A stretch of 64,000 nt of DNA from JAGVIE01 sp964520905 (lineage in GTDB: Bacteria > Bacteroidota > Ignavibacteria > UBA10030 > SZUA-254), in assembly GCA_964520905.1 (NCBI GenBank), contig CAZFQL010000016.1, positions 37,117 through 101,116 on the forward strand. The letters run 5' to 3'. Positions 25,463 to 32,114 of the stretch are shown in pieces. The notes below the pieces were generated by a model, which made no database searches, had not been told where the DNA came from, and worked only from the letters and a program-made list of their open reading frames with translations. The position numbers and the translations under genes were made by a program. Within the stretch, counting starts at the first letter, position 1. Each line of letters starts with the position of its first letter.

Positions 25463-25843
25463 ATGAAATATTTTGTATATATATTATTTTCACCAAAGTT
25501 CCACAGAACTTATGTTGGACAAACCGGAAATTTGGAAAGCCGTTTGAGTTATCACAATCATGGAAAAGTTCATTCGACAAAACATTATCGACCGTGGCTT
25601 CCTTTATACCATGAATAATATGAGAAACGTTCAGAGGCTATGAAGCACGAGAAATGGTATAAGAGTCCAAGTGATCGGAAGTTAATTGCGGAGTTAATTT
25701 TAAAAAAGGAAACCAACGGTTTGTTCGTCTCGTCCCGCTTTTTAGCGGGACGGACTAAACCGCCGTACTGGGTCAATCTCCCGACAAAAAATGTCGGGAC
25801 AAGTTGTACCGAGAGAGAATCCTTGTCCGCTCAAATGAATTAA
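25463..25843 (+). pseudogene. GIY-YIG endonuclease, interrupted by an in-frame stop
   Basis: MKYFVYILFSPKFHRTYVGQTG is a clear GIY-YIG core, starting 29 nt after tRNA-Ser(GCT). The frame stops at TAA 25616-25618 after LPLYHE, yet continues in the same frame with YEKRSEAMKHEKWYKSPSDRKLI, which is exactly the expected C-terminal half including the metal-binding Glu. A single G-to-T change (GAA to TAA) explains the break. Beyond Ile-Ala-Glu-Leu-Ile the frame runs through a hairpin-riddled tRNA copy to the stop at 25843. It is the decayed counterpart of the intact gene at 8425-8733. Confidence 0.85.
25709..25830 (+). repeat. decayed partial copy of tRNA-Ser(GCT), split by two inserted hairpins
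   Basis: Three blocks match the nearby tRNA in order: 25709-25723 (GAAACCAACGGTTTG, one mismatch), 25755-25776 (CTAAACCGCCGTAC.. to GTCAA, one mismatch) and 25804-25815 (TTGTACCGAGAG), followed by a poorly matching 3' end. Between them sit a 31-nt piece (25724-25754, stem CGTCCCGC/GCGGGACG) and a 27-nt piece (25777-25803, stem TCCCGAC/GTCGGGA). The copy starts at about the D-arm, so it is a duplicated 3' two-thirds of the tRNA, not a second gene. Confidence 0.85.
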
Positions 25844-25856
25844 TTCATCTCGCTTC

Positions 25857-25882
25857 ATCCCCACGAACGGGGATTTTTTTTA
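25857..25882 (+). terminator. Rho-independent terminator / possible attenuator directly before gltX
   Basis: Stem ATCCCC (25857-25862) with GGGGAT (25869-25874), loop ACGAAC, then eight T. It ends only 4-5 nt before the gltX start codon. Confidence 0.75.
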
Positions 25883-25886
25883 TTCT

Positions 25887-27344
25887 ATGAGTTATCTTAA
25901 TCAAATAAGAGTTCGTTTTGCTCCAAGCCCCACCGGCTATCTCCATGTCGGCGGCTTGCGGACAGCATTGTACAATTATCTTTTTGCCAGAAAGAACAAT
26001 GGAGTTTTTGTTCTTAGGATAGAAGATACAGACCGCGCCCGCTATGTGGAAGGAGCGGTAGAAAATCTAATCGACACGTTGAAATGGTGCGGGTTAGAAT
26101 TTGACGAAGGTCCCCAATTGGGTGGAGATTACGGACCTTACATACAATCGGAACGGTTGGAGATTTATAAAAAGCATATACAAATTCTAATTGAACTGAA
26201 GAAAGCATACTATTGCTTCTGCACTCCTGAAAGAATCACCGAACTTCGCGACGCACAACAAAAGGTCAATCAACAGACCAAGTACGATAAGCTTTGTCTG
26301 CATCTAACGCAAAACGAAATTGAAGAGAAACTGAAGAACAATCTGCCGCATGTTGTACGATTGAATATTGAAGCAGACAAGAAAGTAATAGTCGAAGACA
26401 TCATTCGCGGTAAAGTAGAATTCGACAGTAATCTTCTCGACGATCAAGTACTGTTGAAAGGCGACGGTTACCCGACGTATCATTTAGCTAATGTCATCGA
26501 CGATCATCTGATGAAAATCAGTCATGTTATACGCGGCGAAGAATGGCTTCCATCCACACCTAAACATGTTTTGCTTTATAATGCATTCGGATGGGAGAAG
26601 CCGGTCTTTGCGCATCTGCCCTTACTCCTTAATCCCGATAAATCTAAATTGAGCAAGCGTCAGGGTGACGTTGCCGTAGAAGATTACCGTTCAAAAGGAT
26701 ACTTGCCAGAATCGCTGGTGAATTTTGTCGCACTCCTCGGATGGAATCCAGGCATTGAACAGGAATTATTTTCACTCGATGAATTAGTTGAACTCTTCTC
26801 AATCGATGCAGTTAATAAAGCCGGAGCTGTGTTCAACATCGAGAAGCTGAACGCATTCAATTTCGAACATCTAAGAAAGAAAGATGATAGGGAAGTACTG
26901 TGTATACTTAAAGAACTTCTTGTAAAATCTAAATATTCAAATCATGCGCTTGGGGATGATACATTACTTCAAATCATCGAAGCGATGCGTCCGCGTATCT
27001 CTTTTGTGAAAGACATTATCGAAAACAGTCCATACTTTTTTGTACCACCTGAGTCGTACGATCAGGAAGTTGTCAAGAAAAGATGGGAGGAAGATACACC
27101 CAATTATTTGAGAACTCTGGCTGAAGAATATTCACGATTGAATACACCCTCAAAGGACGATTATGAGAAAGCATTACATAGGGCAGCTGAGACATGCGGT
27201 ATCGGAAACGGTAAACTAATTCATACCCTAAGGTTAGTTCTCTCAGGCGTAGGAGGCGGTCCTGGTTTATATGATATTTTATTTATATTAGGCAAAGAAG
27301 ATAGCATAAAAAGAATTTACACTGCGATTGAAAGAATCAAATAA
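25887..27344 (+). CDS. gltX: glutamyl-tRNA synthetase
   Basis: 485 residues, class I synthetase charging tRNA-Glu with glutamate. The HIGH-type motif is in FAPSPTGYLHVGGLR at the N-terminus and the KMSKS-type motif is KLSKRQGDVAV (about 250). A zinc-binding pattern Cys-x-Cys (YYCFC) and Cys-x-His (KLCLHL) is present, as in E. coli GluRS. The start follows a strong terminator by a few nucleotides with no Shine-Dalgarno, so the transcript is either leaderless or made by read-through of an attenuator. It overlaps glnS by 1 nt. Confidence 0.96.
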   Translation: MSYLNQIRVRFAPSPTGYLHVGGLRTALYNYLFARKNNGVFVLRIEDTDRARYVEGAVENLIDTLKWCGLEFDEGPQLGGDYGPYIQSERLEIYKKHIQILIELKKAYYCFCTPERITELRDAQQKVNQQTKYDKLCLHLTQNEIEEKLKNNLPHVVRLNIEADKKVIVEDIIRGKVEFDSNLLDDQVLLKGDGYPTYHLANVIDDHLMKISHVIRGEEWLPSTPKHVLLYNAFGWEKPVFAHLPLLLNPDKSKLSKRQGDVAVEDYRSKGYLPESLVNFVALLGWNPGIEQELFSLDELVELFSIDAVNKAGAVFNIEKLNAFNFEHLRKKDDREVLCILKELLVKSKYSNHALGDDTLLQIIEAMRPRISFVKDIIENSPYFFVPPESYDQEVVKKRWEEDTPNYLRTLAEEYSRLNTPSKDDYEKALHRAAETCGIGNGKLIHTLRLVLSGVGGGPGLYDILFILGKEDSIKRIYTAIERIK

Positions 27345-29047
27345 TGAGTACGAACGGTACTGATAGACAGTTGGACGATAAAAATATCGATGCACCGAAG
27401 CCGGTAAACTTTATCAGGGAGATAATTGATGAAGATTTAAAGATGAACAAAAACAGCGGTCGAGTTCACACGCGTTTTCCTCCTGAACCGAATGGGTATC
27501 TGCATATCGGTCATGCTAAATCGATATGTTTAAATTTCGGAATCGCCCGTGACTACAACGGTCTGTGTAATTTAAGATTCGACGATACTAACCCGAGCAA
27601 AGAAGAACTTGAGTATGTTGAATCGATAAAGGAAGATGTCAGATGGCTTGGTTTCGATTGGCAGGATCGGGAATACTATGCATCCGATTATTTTCAGCAA
27701 CTTTACGATTATGCCGTGTCCCTGATTAAAAAAGGAAAAGCATACGTCTGCGATCTGACAGGTGATGAGATAAGAAAATACAGAGGTACACTGACACAGC
27801 CGGGCAAGGAAAGCCCTTACAGAAATCGAACAGTTGAAGAGAATTTCGATTTATTTACTCGTATGCGTAACGGTGAATTCCCTGACGGTTTGCGCACTCT
27901 TCGGGCTAAGATAGATATGGCATCGCCCAACGTTAATATGCGAGATCCGATCATGTATCGTATACTGCGTGCAACTCATCATCGTACAGGAGATAACTGG
28001 TGCATCTATCCGATGTACGATTGGGCTCATGGCCAATCCGACTCTATCGAAGGAATTACACATTCGATATGTACACTTGAATTTGAAGATCACCGTCCGC
28101 TTTATAATTGGTTCGTTGAACAACTCGGGATTCATCATCCTCAGCAAATTGAATTTGCCCGATTGAATTTAAGCTACACTGTCATGAGTAAGCGCCGACT
28201 GTTGCAGTTGGTTGAAGAAGGACATGTTACAGGATGGAACGATCCCCGTATGCCGACAATTTCTGGTTTGCGCCGACGCGGATTCACACCCGAATCAATT
28301 CGCCACTTCGCAGATCGCATTGGAGTTGCAAAAAGAGAAAACATGATCGATGTTGCTCTTCTTGAAGATAGTCTGCGTAACGACTTGAACAAACGAGCCA
28401 TGCGTGTTATGGCAGTATTGCGTCCTCTAAAAGTAATAATAGATAATTATCCTGATACCCTTGAAGAACTCGATGCCGTTAATAATCCGGAAGACCCTGC
28501 AATGGGGTCCCGGAAAATTCCTTTCACAAAAGAAATATATATCGAGCAGGATGACTTCCGTGAAGATCCTCCGAAGAAATATTTCCGACTTTCACCCGGG
28601 AATGAAGTCAGATTACGATATGCATACATTATTAAATGTGTGAGGGTTGTAAAAAATGATAAGACAGACGAAATAGTTGAGGTTCATTGTACTTACGATC
28701 CTGAAACGAAGAGCGGTTCGTCACAAAGTCAGCGAAAAGTCAAAGGAACAATTCACTGGGTATCTGTTCATCACGCTCTTAACGCTGAAGTAAGATTATA
28801 TGACAGGCTTTTTTCTATTGAAGATCCCGGCGGCGATGACTGGAAGAATTCCCTCAACAAAAACTCGCTTGAAATATTGAAGAACTGTCGGTTAGAAATA
28901 AATCTCACAGGAGCAAAACCAGAGAATCGCTATCAGTTTGAGCGACTCGGTTATTTTTGTGTCGACTATGATTCTTCTACTGAGAGACCTATATTCAACA
29001 GAACAGTATCACTCCGTGATACGTGGGCAAAAATCGAAAAATCCTAA
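27344..29047 (+). CDS. glnS: glutaminyl-tRNA synthetase
   Basis: 567 residues, class I synthetase for tRNA-Gln. HIGH motif in FPPEPNGYLHIGHAK, KMSKS-type motif VMSKRRLLQLV (about 280), anticodon-binding beta-barrels in the C-terminal third (KKYFRLSPGNEVRLRYAYIIKC; GTIHWVSVHHALNAEVRLYDRLF). Its ATG shares the last A of the gltX stop, so the two glutamate-family synthetases are translationally coupled. Presence of GlnS means Gln-tRNA is charged directly rather than only through the amidotransferase route; the YqeY protein encoded at 53313 is unrelated to that choice. Confidence 0.96.
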   Translation: MSTNGTDRQLDDKNIDAPKPVNFIREIIDEDLKMNKNSGRVHTRFPPEPNGYLHIGHAKSICLNFGIARDYNGLCNLRFDDTNPSKEELEYVESIKEDVRWLGFDWQDREYYASDYFQQLYDYAVSLIKKGKAYVCDLTGDEIRKYRGTLTQPGKESPYRNRTVEENFDLFTRMRNGEFPDGLRTLRAKIDMASPNVNMRDPIMYRILRATHHRTGDNWCIYPMYDWAHGQSDSIEGITHSICTLEFEDHRPLYNWFVEQLGIHHPQQIEFARLNLSYTVMSKRRLLQLVEEGHVTGWNDPRMPTISGLRRRGFTPESIRHFADRIGVAKRENMIDVALLEDSLRNDLNKRAMRVMAVLRPLKVIIDNYPDTLEELDAVNNPEDPAMGSRKIPFTKEIYIEQDDFREDPPKKYFRLSPGNEVRLRYAYIIKCVRVVKNDKTDEIVEVHCTYDPETKSGSSQSQRKVKGTIHWVSVHHALNAEVRLYDRLFSIEDPGGDDWKNSLNKNSLEILKNCRLEINLTGAKPENRYQFERLGYFCVDYDSSTERPIFNRTVSLRDTWAKIEKS

Positions 29048-29084
29048 ATTCAGATGATGAAAAAGAATTTATGTAATAATACTC

Positions 29085-29116
29085 TTGACAATCATCTCAG
29101 AAAGCCATATATTTTG
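29085..29116 (+). promoter_or_regulatory. putative promoter of the folB operon
   Basis: TTG (29085-29087), 20 nt, TATATTTTG (29108-29116), near the Bacteroidetes consensus, 17 nt before the folB ATG. Confidence 0.55.
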
Positions 29117-29133
29117 CAAAGTTCCGAAAAAAC

Positions 29134-29505
29134 ATGCCACATCAGGATATTATCAGAATAAAGAATGCTTCTTTTTATGCTTATCACGGCGTTGCCAGTG
29201 ATGAACAAAATCTTGGCGGAAAGTTCGAGGTTGATGTCGAAATCCGAGGGGATTTTATTTCCGCTTCTGAGACTGATAATCTAAAAAATACAATTGATTA
29301 TGAAGCTGTTTACACTGTAATTCAGCAAACGGTTACCCAGAAGAAATACTATCTCTTAGAAACTCTCGCAAGAACGATAGCGAAAGAATTAAAAATCAAG
29401 TTTGCGGCAATCGATATTATTACGGTTACCGTGCGGAAACCGCATCCGCCGGTAAAGGGTGTAGTTGACTTTGTAGAAGTTGAAATAACGGAGCCACGAA
29501 GGTAG
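29134..29505 (+). CDS. folB: dihydroneopterin aldolase
   Basis: 123 residues, normal FolB length. The family pattern is clear: IRIKNASFYAYHGVASDEQNLGG near the start (conserved Tyr-His-Gly and Glu), TIDYEAVYTVI in the middle and VTVRKPHPPVKGVVDFVEVEI at the end. FolB cleaves dihydroneopterin to 6-hydroxymethyl-dihydropterin and glycolaldehyde in folate synthesis. It starts a three-gene unit folB-folK-dNK with gaps of 3 nt and a 1-nt overlap. Confidence 0.94.
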   Translation: MPHQDIIRIKNASFYAYHGVASDEQNLGGKFEVDVEIRGDFISASETDNLKNTIDYEAVYTVIQQTVTQKKYYLLETLARTIAKELKIKFAAIDIITVTVRKPHPPVKGVVDFVEVEITEPRR

Positions 29506-29508
29506 AGT

Positions 29509-30015
29509 ATGTATCAGGTATTTATAGGTCTGGGCTCAAATCGTGGTGATCGATTGGATAATCTCTCAAGGGCGGTCGATGAGATTCGTTCCATAGCAAA
29601 CATACAGGCGGTTTCATCTGTCTATGAAACTGAATCGGTCGATATGGAGAACGAGACAACATTTTTCAATATGGTCATTGCGATTGAAACACCCCATGAT
29701 GCTCCATTACTATTGACGATGTTAAAAAAGATCGAGAAAAAGATGGGAAGAAAATTACCATCGCACGGCGAACCGAGGATAATTGATTTGGATATTCTGA
29801 TGTACCGCGGTGTCGCCTATGAAGATAGTTATGTTTGCGTGCCGCATCCGCGAATGGAATACAGACGATTCGCGCTGGAACCTTTGGCTGAGATCGCACC
29901 GACTGCCGTTCATCCGACTTTAGAGAAAACTATTGCAACCTTATTAAGAAACTGTCACGATACCCACAAGGTTACGCGAACAGAATATCATATAAATTAT
30001 TCAACTATTAATTAA
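29509..30015 (+). CDS. folK: 2-amino-4-hydroxy-6-hydroxymethyldihydropteridine pyrophosphokinase
   Basis: 168 residues. FIGLGSNRGDRLDNLSRAVDEI at the N-terminus and the signature RIIDLDILMYRG with VPHPRMEYRRFALEPLAEIAP are diagnostic of FolK, which transfers pyrophosphate from ATP to the FolB product. It follows folB after 3 nt, so the two consecutive folate enzymes are co-expressed. Start ATG overlaps nothing; the 3' end overlaps the next gene by 1 nt. Confidence 0.95.
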   Translation: MYQVFIGLGSNRGDRLDNLSRAVDEIRSIANIQAVSSVYETESVDMENETTFFNMVIAIETPHDAPLLLTMLKKIEKKMGRKLPSHGEPRIIDLDILMYRGVAYEDSYVCVPHPRMEYRRFALEPLAEIAPTAVHPTLEKTIATLLRNCHDTHKVTRTEYHINYSTIN

Positions 30016-30701
30016 TGGATTATACTGTGCGTCAATCACTTGACTCTCTTATCGAACAATCCGAACTTCGTCATATTGCAATCGAAGGCGTAATAGGGGC
30101 AGGAAAAACAAGCCTGACAAAACTGCTCGGCGAGAGACTGTCGGCAAAAATTGTTTTCGAAAAATTCGAAGAAAATCCATTTTTACCGAAGTTTTATGAA
30201 GACTCTGACCGGTATGCTTTTCAAACTCAAATATTCTTCCTGCTGAACAGATACAAGCAACAACAAGATTTAATCCAAGCCGATCTCTTTCATAGGTTTC
30301 TGGTAACAGATTATATTTTTGAGAAGGATAAAATATTTGCATACCTGAACCTCGAAGACGATGAACTCAAGCTTTATGAGAGCGTCCTCAGTACTATTGA
30401 GCACTCGGTGCCTACTCCGGATCTTGTCGTCTATCTTCAATGCAATGTTAATCGTCTGATGGAAAATATACGTAAGCGCGGAAGAGAGATCGAAAGAAAT
30501 ATGTCTGAGCAATACATTCGGGATTTGAATGAGGCATATAATTATTTTTTCTTCCGTTATAAATCGGCTCCGCTTCTTATTGTCAATGCCTCTCAGATTG
30601 ATTTTGTACACAACAAGACTGAATTTGACGATCTGTTGATGGAAATATTCAGACCCAATAAGGCGCCTGTCGAGTACTATAATCCTGCAAGTTTGAAATA
30701 A
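30015..30701 (+). CDS. deoxynucleoside kinase
   Basis: 228 residues of the dNK/dGK/dCK family. P-loop GVIGAGKTSLTKLL, then the E-x-F segment FEKFEENPFLPKFY, the DRS-like LVTDYIFEKDKIFAYLNL strand, and the lid region KRGREIERNMSEQYIRDLNEAYNYFF. Such enzymes salvage deoxynucleosides (often dA/dG) using ATP. The ATG shares one base with the folK stop. Substrate preference cannot be read from sequence. Confidence 0.9.
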   Translation: MDYTVRQSLDSLIEQSELRHIAIEGVIGAGKTSLTKLLGERLSAKIVFEKFEENPFLPKFYEDSDRYAFQTQIFFLLNRYKQQQDLIQADLFHRFLVTDYIFEKDKIFAYLNLEDDELKLYESVLSTIEHSVPTPDLVVYLQCNVNRLMENIRKRGREIERNMSEQYIRDLNEAYNYFFFRYKSAPLLIVNASQIDFVHNKTEFDDLLMEIFRPNKAPVEYYNPASLK

Positions 30702-30714
30702 TAGGATAATATAA

Positions 30715-30912
30715 ATGCTGCGTTATATACTTTGGTTAATAATTATTTATTTTGCTTATAGGGTTATCAAAACATTGCTTACCATATCACACCGCGCCAA
30801 GAATAAAGAAAGTAGCATTCAAGGATTTTCTCACATCGAAGAGGCAGATTTCGAAGACATCACACCTAAGAGTGGCAAATCGGAAAATTCCGACCCGGAA
30901 AAGAATCCCTAA
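30715..30912 (+). CDS. small single-pass membrane protein, unknown function
   Basis: 65 residues: an N-terminal membrane segment (LRYILWLIIIYFAYRVIKTLL) and a charged cytoplasmic-type tail (IEEADFEDITPKSGKS). It resembles the short DUF4834-type proteins common in Bacteroidetes, but this is a weak assignment. It follows the deoxynucleoside kinase by 13 nt on the same strand. Confidence 0.6.
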   Translation: MLRYILWLIIIYFAYRVIKTLLTISHRAKNKESSIQGFSHIEEADFEDITPKSGKSENSDPEKNP

Positions 30913-31004
30913 CTTCTAGTAATATTTTTATTTTACTTCCGTGAACCGATGAATGAATTTATTAAATTGATTCTTCAGATTCTGTTCAGTATCTTGTAAA
31001 TACC

Positions 31005-31973
31005 ATGCTCGATAAACTTAATTATATCGCAGACGCATCAACGACTGAGATTCCATTAAATATCGAAGAAGAGATAATCCGTCTTAAAAAAGAATTAAAC
31101 GCAGTTATTCTTGCTCATTATTATCAAGAATCGGAGATTCAGGATATGGCGGATTTCGTCGGCGATAGTTTGGAATTATCGCGCCGCGCCGCTTCAACTG
31201 ATGCCGATGTTATTGTTTTCGCAGGCGTACATTTTATGGCTGAGACTGCTAAGATACTTAGTCCTCATAAAAAAGTACTCATCCCAGATATGAATGCCGG
31301 TTGTTCGCTCGCAGAGGGGTGCCCCGCGCCATTGTTTAAGAAATTCCGCGAGCAACATCCCGAACACTTGGCAATCACATATATCAACTGCTCTGCTGAA
31401 GTAAAAGCATTAAGCGACATCATCTGTACTTCCAGTAATGCAGAGAAGATTATTCGTCAGATTCCTGAAGTAAAACCCATCCTATTTTCACCGGACCGTA
31501 ATCTCGGCAACTATTTGAAGAAGAAAACCGGAAGGGACATGCTTATATGGCAGGGTACATGCATCGTCCATGAAACATTCAGCGCAAAAAAACTTATTCA
31601 TCTTAAATCTCTTTATCCGAAAGCCGCGATTATAGCTCATCCTGAATGTGAAGAGGTGGTGCTCGATCAGGCGGACTTCATCGGATCGACAAGTGCATTA
31701 TTACGCTATGTACAGCAATCCTCGATCGGAGAATTCATCATTGCAACTGAAACAGGAATTATCCATCAAATGGAAAAATCCTGTCCTGATAAAATGTTTA
31801 TCCCAGCGCCCCCAGAGGAAAGCTGTGCATGCAACCAATGCCCGTATATGAAACTTAATACGATGGATAAATTATACCTCTGCATGAAGAATCTTACACC
31901 TGAGATTATAATGGATGATGACCTCATCAGAAGAGCGCGCATCCCGATTCAGCGCATGATGGATATGAGTTAA
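31005..31973 (+). CDS. nadA: quinolinate synthase
   Basis: 322 residues. NadA condenses iminoaspartate with dihydroxyacetone phosphate to quinolinate, the first pyridine precursor of NAD. Visible hallmarks: AVILAHYYQESEIQDMADFVGDSL, FAGVHFMAETAKIL, and the three Cys of the 4Fe-4S cluster in GCSLAEGCP, WQGTCIVHE and SCACNQCPYM. TGIIHQM and SGS-like GSTSALL substrate loops are present. nadB is not in the window. Confidence 0.96.
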   Translation: MLDKLNYIADASTTEIPLNIEEEIIRLKKELNAVILAHYYQESEIQDMADFVGDSLELSRRAASTDADVIVFAGVHFMAETAKILSPHKKVLIPDMNAGCSLAEGCPAPLFKKFREQHPEHLAITYINCSAEVKALSDIICTSSNAEKIIRQIPEVKPILFSPDRNLGNYLKKKTGRDMLIWQGTCIVHETFSAKKLIHLKSLYPKAAIIAHPECEEVVLDQADFIGSTSALLRYVQQSSIGEFIIATETGIIHQMEKSCPDKMFIPAPPEESCACNQCPYMKLNTMDKLYLCMKNLTPEIIMDDDLIRRARIPIQRMMDMS

Positions 31974-32114
31974 CAAATTGGATAGTTGTCATTCCGCCTG
32001 AGTAGATGGCACTTCAACAAGTTTTGTATGGAATAAAATTAGTATTTTTCAGTGTGATTATTTTTTATTACATTAACTCACTATAAAATTTCATCATGAA
32101 AAAGTGATAATACA

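Noticed and set aside
25709..25830. Second functional tRNA-Ser gene
   Set aside because: It lacks the 5' acceptor strand and is split by two hairpins, so it cannot fold as a tRNA.
25640..25843. Independent 67-codon gene
   Set aside because: It is in the same frame as the GIY-YIG core upstream of the TAA and supplies that protein's C-terminal half; better described as one broken gene.
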